From UBA1351 sp965140555 (GTDB lineage: Bacteria > Bacillota > Clostridia > Lachnospirales > Vallitaleaceae), in assembly GCA_965140555.1 (NCBI GenBank), contig OZ223259.1:3286001-3350000 (forward strand): a stretch of 64,000 bases of DNA, given 5' to 3'. Below, one piece after another: positions 35,121 to 43,877 of this stretch. A program made the position numbers and the translations under genes. Each line of letters opens with the position of its first letter. The stretch's first letter is position 1. A model generated the notes under the pieces. It was not told the origin of the DNA. It searched no databases and saw only the letters and a program-made list of their open reading frames with translations.

Positions 35121-36191
35121 ATGCGAAAAATCAATGTAACGCGATTAAAGCCCGGCATGGAACTGGCAAAACCTATATATGCAAATAATGGCGTCATCCT
35201 GCTACGTGACGGGACACATTTGACCCAGAATTATATTGACAAAATTCAATTCCTCAAATTACCTTATATCTATATTGTAGATGAGGCTTCCACAGGAATT
35301 GAAATCGAAGATATTATCAGCGATGAAACCAAAAGAGATACAAGTCAAGCGCTGGCAGAGAGTATAACTATGATGAAAAAGGGTTATTTTGATGTAAACG
35401 ATGCAATCGTGGAGAATGTTGAACAGGTCATCAATGAGGTGGTATCTAACCCAAAGGTGATGGTAAGCATGCAAGAAATTCGAAATAAGGATGAGTTTTT
35501 ACTGATGCACTCTGTTAACGTAACGGTTTTATCGTTAATGATTGCGAAACGTAAAGGTTATAATGATACACAGATGAAGCATCTGGCTATGGGCGCTTTG
35601 CTTCATGATATAGGAAAGACACGTATTGATTCTATAGAACCTACCGTTTATCGTGAGGAACTTACTGAATCTGAGATGTTGCTGTATAAAGATCATGTTC
35701 GGTTGGGATATGAATTGATTAAAAAGATACCAAATAGCTCATTACTTGCAGCAAATGTGGCACTGACCCATCATGAATATTATGACGGAAGTGGTTTTCC
35801 CTTAGGTAAGAAAAATGACAGCATACATGAATTCTCTCGTATTGTTGCAGTAGCCAATGAATATGATAATTTGGTATATAACCGGTCAGAAGCCTTTAAA
35901 CTTCCTCATTATGAAGTTATAGAACGCATTGTTTCTCAAGCTTATTCCTGTTTTGATCCGGAGATTATTCGGGTCTTTCGAAGTACAGTGTCACCATATC
36001 CTTTAGGAAGTGGTGTCCGGTTGAATGACGGACGTATAGGGATTGTCAGTGGCTTAAATGAAAACTTGCCGACACGACCGGTTATTCGGTTGTTAAATTC
36101 CCATAGTATCAAAGAGGTAGTTGGTGAATTGGATTTGGCGAAAAACTTGTCCATTCTAATAACGGAAGAGATTGATATTGATGCAATATAA
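35121..36191 (+). CDS. HD-GYP domain protein (cyclic-di-GMP phosphodiesterase type)
   Basis: A 356-residue cytoplasmic protein. An N-terminal DUF3391-like part (RLKPGMELAKPIYANNG) is followed by an HD-GYP domain: GALLHDIGKTRI (the HD pair, near residue 165), a histidine in DHVRLGYEL and ALTHHEYYDGSGFP. The last motif carries Phe instead of the Tyr that gives GYP its name. HD-GYP proteins break down cyclic-di-GMP and so favour motility; the Phe change is seen in some family members and may not abolish activity. A C-terminal ~85-residue domain (GVRLNDGRIGIVSGLNEN) follows. The start ATG has a weak AGGA ribosome site. Confidence 0.85.
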   Translation: MRKINVTRLKPGMELAKPIYANNGVILLRDGTHLTQNYIDKIQFLKLPYIYIVDEASTGIEIEDIISDETKRDTSQALAESITMMKKGYFDVNDAIVENVEQVINEVVSNPKVMVSMQEIRNKDEFLLMHSVNVTVLSLMIAKRKGYNDTQMKHLAMGALLHDIGKTRIDSIEPTVYREELTESEMLLYKDHVRLGYELIKKIPNSSLLAANVALTHHEYYDGSGFPLGKKNDSIHEFSRIVAVANEYDNLVYNRSEAFKLPHYEVIERIVSQAYSCFDPEIIRVFRSTVSPYPLGSGVRLNDGRIGIVSGLNENLPTRPVIRLLNSHSIKEVVGELDLAKNLSILITEEIDIDAI

Positions 36192-36208
36192 GTTATGTAC
36201 GTTAGTTG

Positions 36209-36237
36209 TTGACAAGTGGCGTTTTTTTTGATAAACT
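36209..36237 (+). promoter_or_regulatory. Promoter of guaB
   Basis: Perfect TTGACA, 17-base spacer, TAAACT, 57 bases before the ATG. No purine riboswitch is seen in the short leader. Confidence 0.6.
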
Positions 36238-36293
36238 CACTTTTAATATACTGAGATACAATTCTATAAAGTTCATTGAAAGTGAGGATCACC

Positions 36294-37754
36294 ATGAATA
36301 AGATTGTTAAAGAAGGCATAACCTTTGACGACGTTCTATTGATACCAGCTCATTCTAAAGTTTTACCTAAGGAAGTTGATTTATCAACTTGGTTGACTAA
36401 AAAGATTAAATTGAATATTCCTTTTATGAGTGCAGGTATGGATACAGTTACTGAATCACGCATGGCAATTGCTATGGCAAGACAAGGTGGTATGGGTGTT
36501 ATCCATAAGAACATGTCCATAAACGAGCAAGCAGAAGAGGTTGATAAAGTAAAACGTTCAGAAAACGGTGTTATTACAGATCCCTTTTATCTTAATCCGG
36601 ATCATTTCGTATATGAAGCGAATGAATTGATGGCTAAGTTTAGAATTTCCGGTGTACCTATTGTAAAGAAAGGTACAAAGCAATTAGTCGGAATACTGAC
36701 AAATCGTGACTTAAGATTTGAAACAGATTTTAATCGTAAAATTGAAGAAGTCATGACCAGTGAAGATATGATAACAGGTTCTATCGGTACAACACTAGAT
36801 GAAGCTAAAGAAATCCTGGCCAAACATCGCATTGAGAAATTACCTCTCGTTGATGACGATAACAATCTATCGGGATTAATAACAATTAAAGATATAGAAA
36901 AGGCTATTTTATATCCGGACTCAGCCAAAGATGAGCACGGTCGGTTACGTGTAGCAGCAGCTGTTGGAATTACCGGTGATATGATGGATCGAGTTAAGGC
37001 GCTATACGAAAAGCGTGTGGATGCTATAGTACTTGATACAGCACATGGCCACTCAGAAGGTGTATTAAAAGCAGTCGCTACTATTAAAGAAACGTATCCG
37101 GACTTACAAGTCATAGCAGGAAATGTTGCAACAGGTTCAGCGACAACGGCACTTATTGAGGCCGGAGCGGATGCTGTAAAAGTAGGTATCGGACCAGGAT
37201 CAATCTGTACGACACGTGTTGTGGCAGGTGTGGGCGTACCTCAAGTAACAGCTATAAATGATTGTGCAGAGGCGGCTGCTAAGTATGGTGTACCGATTAT
37301 TGCAGATGGTGGTATTAAATTCTCCGGTGATGTAGTAAAAGCTATTGCAGCAGGAGGGTATGTCTGTATGATGGGTAGCTTGTTTGCCGGATGTGAAGAA
37401 TCACCGGGAGAAACTGAATTGTATCAAGGTCGTAAGTATAAAGTATACCGTGGAATGGGTTCGTTAGGAGCTATGGAAAAAGGTAGTAAGGACCGTTATT
37501 TCCAAGAAGACGGTAAGAAACTTGTGCCGGAAGGCGTTGAGGGTCGTGTTCCTTATAAAGGGTTGGTTGAGGATACGATTTATCAAATGATTGGTGGTCT
37601 TAGAGCAGGTATGGGTTACGCAGGAACACCAACGATCGAAGACTTGCGTATTCATGGACAGTTCATCAAGATTACGGCTGCTTCATTGAAGGAAAGTCAT
37701 CCTCATGATATTCAAATCACAAAAGAAGCGCCAAACTATTCTGTAGGACAATAA
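36294..37754 (+). CDS. guaB: IMP dehydrogenase
   Basis: A 486-residue enzyme that turns IMP into XMP with NAD, the committed step to GMP. Start at the ATG at 36294 (AGTGAGGATC upstream). The catalytic barrel begins ITFDDVLLIPAHSKV. Two CBS domains are inserted at ~95-205 (RISGVPIVKK, then HRIEKLPLVDDDN). The active-site loop GPGSICTTR holds Cys305. The catalytic flap and C-terminus are normal (GYAGTPTIEDLR). Followed by a strong terminator. Confidence 0.97.
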   Translation: MNKIVKEGITFDDVLLIPAHSKVLPKEVDLSTWLTKKIKLNIPFMSAGMDTVTESRMAIAMARQGGMGVIHKNMSINEQAEEVDKVKRSENGVITDPFYLNPDHFVYEANELMAKFRISGVPIVKKGTKQLVGILTNRDLRFETDFNRKIEEVMTSEDMITGSIGTTLDEAKEILAKHRIEKLPLVDDDNNLSGLITIKDIEKAILYPDSAKDEHGRLRVAAAVGITGDMMDRVKALYEKRVDAIVLDTAHGHSEGVLKAVATIKETYPDLQVIAGNVATGSATTALIEAGADAVKVGIGPGSICTTRVVAGVGVPQVTAINDCAEAAAKYGVPIIADGGIKFSGDVVKAIAAGGYVCMMGSLFAGCEESPGETELYQGRKYKVYRGMGSLGAMEKGSKDRYFQEDGKKLVPEGVEGRVPYKGLVEDTIYQMIGGLRAGMGYAGTPTIEDLRIHGQFIKITAASLKESHPHDIQITKEAPNYSVGQ

Positions 37755-37773
37755 ATAAATAGATTTATATAGG

Positions 37774-37806
37774 AAAAGCACTATGTTATAACATAGTGCT
37801 TTTTTG
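37774..37806 (+). terminator. Terminator of guaB
   Basis: AAAAGCACTATGTTA and its complement form a nearly loop-free perfect stem followed by a T-run. Confidence 0.9.
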
Positions 37807-37811
37807 TGACC

Positions 37812-37840
37812 TTGTAATACTACGGAAAAAAGAGTAGAAT
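37812..37840 (+). promoter_or_regulatory. Promoter of deoD
   Basis: TTGTAA, 17-base spacer, TAGAAT, directly after the guaB terminator. Confidence 0.55.
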
Positions 37841-37887
37841 AAGGTGAAGTATGAAAACTATTATAATGAAGAAGAAGGAGCGATATT

Positions 37888-38604
37888 ATGTCAATTCCAA
37901 CACCTCATATTGAAATGACAAGTAAAGATCAAATTGCAAAAACTGTATTGATGCCAGGAGATCCATTAAGAGCTAAATTTATTGCAGAAACTTATTTGGA
38001 AGATGTCGTTAAGATTAATAATGTACGGAATGCATTTGGTTATACTGGAACATATAAAGGTAAACGTATCAGTGTATTTGGATCGGGTATGGGTATGCCA
38101 AGTATCGGAATTTATTCATATGAACTCTATGCTTTCTATGATGTAGAAAACATTATTCGTATCGGTTCGGCAGGGGCATACAGCAAAGAGTTGAATTTAT
38201 ATGACGTTTTGTTGGTAGAAGATGCATGGTCTGAATCTACCTATGCAAAAACTCAAAGTGGTTATGACAAGGATATTATTGAAGCATCACCTGAATTAAA
38301 TGCACGCATTGAGAAGGCTGCTGAGACTTTAAACATTCCGATTACAAAGACACGTATTCATTCATCCGATGTTTTCTATAGAGAATCCTCTGATGATCAT
38401 ATAGCTATTCGTGATGAAAAAGGCTGTACAGCTGTAGAAATGGAGTCCTTTGCATTATTTGCTAATGCTAAAGTTCTTGGCAAAAAAGCAGCATGTTTAT
38501 TAACCGTATCTGACTCTATAGTGAGCGGAGAATTAACAACAAGTGAAGAACGTCAAAATGCATTTACAAAAATGATGGAAATTGCATTGGAGATGGCAGA
38601 ATAA
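37888..38604 (+). CDS. deoD: Purine nucleoside phosphorylase, DeoD type
   Basis: A 238-residue enzyme of the hexameric low-mass family that splits purine nucleosides with phosphate into base and ribose-1-phosphate. The N-terminal PTPHIEMTS and MPGDPLRAKFIAETY are diagnostic. The phosphate/ribose site includes RIGSAGAYSKE and VEMESFALF, and the catalytic Asp lies in TVSDSIVSGE. Placed beside guaB, it fits purine salvage and synthesis. The start follows AAGGAGCG. Confidence 0.96.
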   Translation: MSIPTPHIEMTSKDQIAKTVLMPGDPLRAKFIAETYLEDVVKINNVRNAFGYTGTYKGKRISVFGSGMGMPSIGIYSYELYAFYDVENIIRIGSAGAYSKELNLYDVLLVEDAWSESTYAKTQSGYDKDIIEASPELNARIEKAAETLNIPITKTRIHSSDVFYRESSDDHIAIRDEKGCTAVEMESFALFANAKVLGKKAACLLTVSDSIVSGELTTSEERQNAFTKMMEIALEMAE

Positions 38605-38630
38605 GTTAACGTTAATAACATATAAAAGGT

Positions 38631-38667
38631 CAGAAAAAAAGAGAAACGAAGGTTTCTCTTTTTTTCT
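38631..38667 (+). terminator. Terminator of deoD
   Basis: AAAGAGAAAC and GTTTCTCTTT with a GAAG loop and a long T-run. Confidence 0.9.
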
Positions 38668-38717
38668 GGCTATAATGAGAGGGGATTCTAATATATAATT
38701 TTTACACCCTTATAATA

Positions 38718-38969
38718 CAATCCCCATGTGTCATTAACATGTTCTTAAGATGTTCTCTCGTTGTTCTTTTTAAGAAAGCAATATTTGATTAGCTCGACAA
38801 AAGCAAGTTTCACTAAAATCACATACAATATATAGATTATGTAGAAGCGTTCGTAACACTATATTGTATGCGAAAGTTCAACTATATGCTTATGTCGACC
38901 TAATCAATATTTGTAAGAAAATGATAAGTATATTAAGGAATCACCCCACAGTTTGTGGGGTTTTTTTTA
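38718..38969 (+). ncRNA. Candidate 6S RNA (long hairpin with central bubble)
   Basis: A gene-free stretch of 596 bases (38605-39200) holds this element. TATAAT at 38711-38716 may start it. A closing stem of ~25 pairs joins 38778-38805 with 38887-38914 (including TTGATTAG/CTAATCA, TCGAC/GTCGA and AAGCA/TGCTT, with few interruptions). A near-symmetrical open bubble of ~14 bases on each side follows, then an 11-pair stem (CATACAATATA/TATATTGTATG region at 38822-38832 and 38860-38870) and an apical loop. A terminator closes it. This layout is that of 6S RNA, which mimics an open promoter and binds the housekeeping RNA polymerase. Identity rests on shape only. Confidence 0.5.
38943..38969 (+). terminator. 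Terminator of the candidate 6S RNA
   Basis: ACCCCACA and TGTGGGGT with a GTT-type loop, followed by eight T. No protein gene lies upstream for it to serve. Confidence 0.9.
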
Positions 38970-39063
38970 TAGGCGGTTACAAAGTAAGGATAAATGAGAT
39001 TCAACGCATAGGATGCTAAAGTTATTGTAATATATTGTAAGAAAAAATATATAAAGATAAAAC

Positions 39064-39092
39064 TTTACATAAAACTAACATTAGGATTATAT
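39064..39092 (+). promoter_or_regulatory. Promoter and possible PhoP box of the pst operon
   Basis: TTTACA (39064) and CTAACA (39075) are 11 bases apart, the spacing of PhoP direct repeats in Bacillus. The first can also serve as -35 with TTATAT 17 bases on. This would let the phoP-phoR pair encoded downstream control its own operon. Confidence 0.45.
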
Positions 39093-39200
39093 GGGATTTA
39101 CGATGAAGTGTTAAATTATGTATGTAGTCATGAACAAGAAGTCATGAACTGCGGAAATGATTATGACAATAAAACAATCGAATTACGGGAGGATATCATC

Positions 39201-40145
39201 ATGAAATTAAAGAAAATTGTAGCATTATTGATGCTTATGACAATGACATTTGCTCTTGCAGCTTGCGGTTCAGACGAACCGGCAGCGGCAGATACATCAA
39301 AGGATACACAAGCAGACACGAGTGCAGATTCAAGTGCAGATTCAAGTACCGATGAAGATACCAATACAGATGCAGATACACAACCGGAAGAAAATGCAGA
39401 TGAAGCAATTTTAACAGGTCAAGTTACAGTTTCCGGTTCAACATCGGTTGAAAAAATAGGACAAGCATCTGGAGAAGAATTCATGGCATTAAATCCTGGT
39501 GTTGAATTTACATATGAAGGAATCGGTTCTTCAGGTGGTATTCAAAATGCAAACGATCGTGTGACGAATATCGGTACAGCATCTAGAGGATTAAAAGAGT
39601 CTGAAGAAGAATATGGATTAACAGTAAAAACAATCGCATATGATGGAATTGCAGTCGTTGTTCATCCTTCAAATGGTGTGGAAGATTTGTCAATGGAACA
39701 AATCCACGGTATATACACAGGACAAATAACAAATTGGTCTGAAGTTGGTGGGAAAGATGCTACAATCTCAGTGGTATCTCGTGAAGATGGTTCAGGTACT
39801 CGTGGTGCTTTTGAGGAATTAGTAGGATTTGAAGATGAGTTAAAAGCAGATGCTGTTATTAAAGATGGTAATGGTAATGTACAAGCAACGGTAGCATCCA
39901 ATGAAGATGCAATCGGTTATGTATCCTTTACATACTTAGATGATAGCATTAAAGGAATTAAGGTTGAAGGTGTTGACCCAACTGTAGAAAATGTATTGAA
40001 TGAAAGCTTCAAATTATCCAGACCATTCTTGATGGTTTATCATGAAGACAATATGAACGAGGCGGCTCATGCGTATGTTGACTTCATTATGAGTGATGAA
40101 GGACAAGCAATTGTTGAACAAGAAGGCGGTATTAGCGTTAACTAA
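39201..40145 (+). CDS. pstS: Phosphate-binding lipoprotein PstS
   Basis: A 314-residue lipoprotein that binds phosphate outside the membrane for PstCAB. Start at the ATG at 39201, with GGGAGGA upstream; the longer frame to 39108 has no site. The signal peptide ends in the lipobox LAAC. A Ser/Asp/Thr-rich linker (~residues 27-65) tethers the domain. Phosphate contacts are suggested by VSGSTSVEKIG, GIGSSGGIQN and REDGSGTRGAFEEL. The first gene of a seven-gene phosphate operon. Confidence 0.96.
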   Translation: MKLKKIVALLMLMTMTFALAACGSDEPAAADTSKDTQADTSADSSADSSTDEDTNTDADTQPEENADEAILTGQVTVSGSTSVEKIGQASGEEFMALNPGVEFTYEGIGSSGGIQNANDRVTNIGTASRGLKESEEEYGLTVKTIAYDGIAVVVHPSNGVEDLSMEQIHGIYTGQITNWSEVGGKDATISVVSREDGSGTRGAFEELVGFEDELKADAVIKDGNGNVQATVASNEDAIGYVSFTYLDDSIKGIKVEGVDPTVENVLNESFKLSRPFLMVYHEDNMNEAAHAYVDFIMSDEGQAIVEQEGGISVN

Positions 40146-40246
40146 TTAGAACGTTAAGAAATACGTACCAAAAATAAGCATAGAAGGCAAACGTATCATC
40201 GATGCGTTTGCTTCGTGCTATGTCTTTGAAAAATAGGAGTGACAAT

Positions 40247-41161
40247 ATGGCTAATAACAATCAACTAGCAGCAAACAAGAAGAGAGAAGTTATGGAATAC
40301 GTAGCAGAACGTTGGTTCTTAATCAACGCAATGATTGCCATTATTAGCGTAGCGGCCATTGCTTTCTTTGTGTTCTATAAAGGATTACAACCATTTTTTC
40401 CCGGTAATGAATATGGCACCACTTCATTTGTTGATTTTATATCAAAATCTCAATGGCGACCAGGTAAAGAGATGTTTGGTATATTTTATATGATTATAGG
40501 TTCTATATTGGCAACAATAGGAGCTATTCTTATAGGTGTACCCGTTGCTATTCTAACAGCTGTTTTCATTGCAGAGTTGGCTCCGGATAACCTGAAACGC
40601 ATTGTTAAACCGGCGGTAGAATTATTGGCCGGTATTCCATCTGTTCTCTATGGTGTTTTTGGATTAGCTATTATAGTACCTTTTATTAAAACCCTTGATA
40701 CCAAACTTGCCCAAGGAGAGTCCTTACTTGCCGTTATTATAGTACTTGCGGTCATGATACTCCCAACGGTTATTACAATAACTGAAAGCGCCATTAATGC
40801 TGTCCCGGACAGCTATAGAGAAGGTTCCTACGGACTGGGCGCATCACGTATACAAACGATATTCAAAGTGGTTATACCTGCTGCACGATCAGGTATATTA
40901 GCCGGAGTTGTGCTGGGTATCGGGCGTGCCATTGGTGAAACGATGGCAGTTATTCTTGTTGCAGGAAATCCTGTTGAAGGTATTCCTACAAGTTTATTCC
41001 AGATGGTTCGTCCGTTGACAACCAATATTGCCCTGGAAATGTCTTATGCAGCAGAGCTTCATCAGCAAATGCTTTTTTCCACAGGTGTTGTTCTGTTTGT
41101 CTTTATTCTTGTAATTAACTTGATATTAAATCGATTAACTGCCGGCATGGACGAGGATTAG
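40247..41161 (+). CDS. pstC: Phosphate ABC transporter permease PstC
   Basis: A 304-residue permease with six membrane helices. Start at the ATG at 40247 after AGGAGTG; a longer frame to 40202 is not supported. The PstC signature is in ELLAGIPSVLYGVFGLAIIV, and the ATPase-contact loop is SYREGSYGLGASRIQTIFKV. Its stop codon overlaps the ribosome site of pstA, so the two are translationally close. Confidence 0.96.
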   Translation: MANNNQLAANKKREVMEYVAERWFLINAMIAIISVAAIAFFVFYKGLQPFFPGNEYGTTSFVDFISKSQWRPGKEMFGIFYMIIGSILATIGAILIGVPVAILTAVFIAELAPDNLKRIVKPAVELLAGIPSVLYGVFGLAIIVPFIKTLDTKLAQGESLLAVIIVLAVMILPTVITITESAINAVPDSYREGSYGLGASRIQTIFKVVIPAARSGILAGVVLGIGRAIGETMAVILVAGNPVEGIPTSLFQMVRPLTTNIALEMSYAAELHQQMLFSTGVVLFVFILVINLILNRLTAGMDED

Positions 41162-41171
41162 GAGGATGAAG

Positions 41172-42365
41172 ATGGATCAAGCGCAAACAATGATACATAA
41201 TGAGAAATCATTATATGAAAAAAGTAGTACTCAAGTTATTAAAGATCGATTCGTCTATGGGCTCATCGGCCTTGCAACATCGATTACAGTCGGTATCCTT
41301 ATCTTTATTATCGGATTTATCTTTTATAAAGGAATACCTCATATAGATTTACATTTTCTAACAGCAGATTATGACAATGATACAGAATATGTACAAGTAG
41401 TACCTATGGAAAACTATACGGTGAACCAGTTAGGTATTACTCTGGATATAGAAGAACATGATGGGCGAGAGCGTTTTGTCATTCAAGATATTGAAGCAGG
41501 ATCAGGAATGAATAATGCAATTGTTCGCGGTGTCTCGGAAGATAAGAAATCTTATATTGATACACCTTTTGATGTTAAGAAAGGATTCTATGTAGAATCT
41601 ATCGGAACCACAAAGCTAGAGGGCTTAACGGTTGAAGAAGCTAATAATGTTATCAATGATGCTTCAGCATCTATTATGCGTGTTAAGGTTGTTAAACCTG
41701 GCGGTGGTATTATACCGATGCTTGTGACAACACTATATATGATTATGTTGTCCTTGGTAGTAGCCGGACCTATCGGCATATTTGCCGCAATTTATCTTGT
41801 CGAGTATGCCAAACCCGGCCGCTTAGTCCGCCTTATTCGGTTTGGCACAGAAAGTTTGGCAGGAATTCCTTCTATTATATATGGGTTGTTTGGTATGCTT
41901 TTTTTCGTAAATTTTCTTCATTTTGGATATTCACTCTTATCAGGGGCTATGACAGTCAGCATTATTTTGCTTCCTGTCATCATTCGTCAAACAGAAGAAT
42001 CGTTAAAAGCTGTTCCCATGTCCTATCGTGAAGGTTCTTTAGGATTAGGGGTTACAAAGATACAGACCATTCGAAAGGTTGTTTTGCCGTCAGCTGTTCC
42101 GGGTATCGTTGTTGCTGTCATACTATCTGTCGGACGTATCGTCGGTGAATCAGCAGCTATTTTCTTAACAGCAGGAACGGCGGCTCGTATCCCCGGTAGT
42201 TTCTTTGAATCCGGTGCGACATTAACAGTAAAAGCGTATACAGTGGCTAAAGAAGAAGGCAATATAGAAATGGCTTGTGCTATTGGTACAGTCATTGTTG
42301 TTCTCGTTATTGTTATTAATTTTTCGTCAAAATTCATATCGACACGTTTCATGAATAAAAACTAA
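41172..42365 (+). CDS. pstA: Phosphate ABC transporter permease PstA with an extracellular PDZ-like insertion
   Basis: A 397-residue permease, about 100 longer than usual PstA. The start is taken at the ATG at 41172; another ATG at 41166 directly abuts the ribosome site. After the first membrane helix (~32-56), residues ~60-175 form an outside loop. Its second part (~88-175) has a PDZ-like pattern: LGITLDIEE, RFVIQDIEAGSGMNNAIVRG, then TKLEGLTVEEANNVIND and MRVKVVKPGG. The permease core follows, with ESLAGIPSIIYGLFGMLFFV and SYREGSLGLGVTKIQTIRKV. Core function is phosphate uptake with PstB and PstC. The loop's role is unknown; it might contact PstS or other wall-side proteins. Confidence 0.93.
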   Translation: MDQAQTMIHNEKSLYEKSSTQVIKDRFVYGLIGLATSITVGILIFIIGFIFYKGIPHIDLHFLTADYDNDTEYVQVVPMENYTVNQLGITLDIEEHDGRERFVIQDIEAGSGMNNAIVRGVSEDKKSYIDTPFDVKKGFYVESIGTTKLEGLTVEEANNVINDASASIMRVKVVKPGGGIIPMLVTTLYMIMLSLVVAGPIGIFAAIYLVEYAKPGRLVRLIRFGTESLAGIPSIIYGLFGMLFFVNFLHFGYSLLSGAMTVSIILLPVIIRQTEESLKAVPMSYREGSLGLGVTKIQTIRKVVLPSAVPGIVVAVILSVGRIVGESAAIFLTAGTAARIPGSFFESGATLTVKAYTVAKEEGNIEMACAIGTVIVVLVIVINFSSKFISTRFMNKN

Positions 42366-42376
42366 GAGGTGAAAAA

Positions 42377-43135
42377 ATGAGCAAACAAACTAAATTTAAA
42401 ATCAATGATTTGGATCTGTTTTATGGGGACTTTCAAGCCCTTAAGAAAATAAATATGGAGATAAAGAGCAATGAAATTACAGCATTTATCGGTCCTTCCG
42501 GATGTGGGAAATCAACGTTTTTGCGAACGTTAAATCGTATGAATGACTTGATTGAAGGGGTGCGTGTGGACGGGAATGTCTTGCTTGACAATGAAGATGT
42601 CTATGGCGATGTGGATGTTATTAAGTTGCGTTCAAGAGTTGGTATGGTTTTTCAAAAGCCCAATCCTTTTCCTATGAGTATCTATGATAATGTAGCTTAT
42701 GGCCCTAGGATGCATGGAATCAAAAGAAAAGCCCAATTAGACGAAATTGTTGAACAAAGTTTACGTCAAGCCGCTATTTGGGATGAAGTAAAAGATCGTA
42801 TCAAAAAAAGCGCCTTAGGTGTTTCGGGTGGTCAACAGCAGCGGATTTGTATTGCACGAGCACTCGCTGTGGAACCGGAAGTTCTATTGATGGATGAACC
42901 GACAAGTGCACTGGATCCTATTAGTACATTGAAAATCGAAGATTTGGCTTCAGAATTGAAGCAAAAGTATACCATTGTTATGGTGACGCATAATATGCAA
43001 CAGGCAGCAAGAATTTCTGATAAAACAGCTTTTTTCCTATTGGGGGAACTCTTAGAATTCAATGAAACAGAGAAAATATTCCGTGATCCTCAAAATAAAA
43101 AGACAGAGGATTATATCACCGGTCGTTTTGGTTGA
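42377..43135 (+). CDS. pstB: Phosphate ABC transporter ATPase PstB
   Basis: A 252-residue ATPase that powers PstCA. Walker A GPSGCGKST (near residue 38), the PstB-specific FLRTLNRMNDLI, the ABC signature VSGGQQQRICIARALA, Walker B VLLMDEPTSALD and the switch histidine in MVTHNMQQA are all intact. Start ATG 11 bases after pstA stops, with AGAGGTG upstream. Confidence 0.97.
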   Translation: MSKQTKFKINDLDLFYGDFQALKKINMEIKSNEITAFIGPSGCGKSTFLRTLNRMNDLIEGVRVDGNVLLDNEDVYGDVDVIKLRSRVGMVFQKPNPFPMSIYDNVAYGPRMHGIKRKAQLDEIVEQSLRQAAIWDEVKDRIKKSALGVSGGQQQRICIARALAVEPEVLLMDEPTSALDPISTLKIEDLASELKQKYTIVMVTHNMQQAARISDKTAFFLLGELLEFNETEKIFRDPQNKKTEDYITGRFG

Positions 43136-43153
43136 TAGATAGAAAGATAATGA

Positions 43154-43182
43154 TTGCTATTTATAAATAGCTCATATATGAT
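43154..43182 (+). promoter_or_regulatory. Internal promoter ahead of phoU-phoP-phoR
   Basis: TTGCTA, 17-base spacer, TATGAT in the 71-base gap after pstB. A perfect palindrome, GCTATTTATAAATAGC (43156-43171), overlaps the -35 and the spacer and may be an operator. It would let the regulators be made apart from the transporter. Confidence 0.5.
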
Positions 43183-43206
43183 AGAATATAGAATGGAGGC
43201 TTTAAT

Positions 43207-43854
43207 ATGCCAGTACGCTATGAATTTGAAAAGGAATTAAATCGTTTACATAAAGATATTATTAAGATGGGTGCGTTTATTGAAGAGTCAATTAGTGATA
43301 TGGTTGAAGCATTGAAAACCCATAATAAAGATCTTGCTTACCATGTCATCAAAAAGGATGATTTAATTGATGAAATGGAACATAAAATCGAACGGGAATG
43401 TATGATTATTGTTGCCAGACAACAACCTATTGCTACGGATTTGAGAGATGTCATGTCCATTTTAAAAATTGTTACAGACCTTGAGCGTATTGCCGATCAC
43501 TGTGAAGATATCAGTGAATATGTCGTAAAGCTCTCAGAACAACCGGATTTGAAAGAGTTAGTTCATATTCCGGCTATGGCAGAAGCCGTAAATCATATGA
43601 TTAGTGACACGATTGACGCCTATATTCGTAAAGATATTGTTCTTGCTAAGGATATTATTGAACGGGATGATATTATTGATCAACATTTTCATGATCTTGT
43701 TGAGGAGTTAGTTGTTATTATGGAGAACGATAGTTCTAAAGTTCGTGATTGTACGAATTTTTTGTTCATTAACAAATATTTGGAACGTATGGCAGATCAT
43801 GCAACGAATATCGCAGAATGGGTCATATATTATGCAACAGGAGAAATTCAATAA
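43207..43854 (+). CDS. phoU: Phosphate signalling protein PhoU
   Basis: A 215-residue all-helical protein with two three-helix bundles, each holding a metal-binding acidic motif (the first near ERIADHCEDISEYV, the second near ERMADHATNIAEWV). PhoU links the Pst transporter to the PhoR kinase and limits phosphate uptake. Start ATG after GGAGG. Confidence 0.96.
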   Translation: MPVRYEFEKELNRLHKDIIKMGAFIEESISDMVEALKTHNKDLAYHVIKKDDLIDEMEHKIERECMIIVARQQPIATDLRDVMSILKIVTDLERIADHCEDISEYVVKLSEQPDLKELVHIPAMAEAVNHMISDTIDAYIRKDIVLAKDIIERDDIIDQHFHDLVEELVVIMENDSSKVRDCTNFLFINKYLERMADHATNIAEWVIYYATGEIQ

Positions 43855-43877
43855 ACACAGGAACATGGAGGTAGTAA

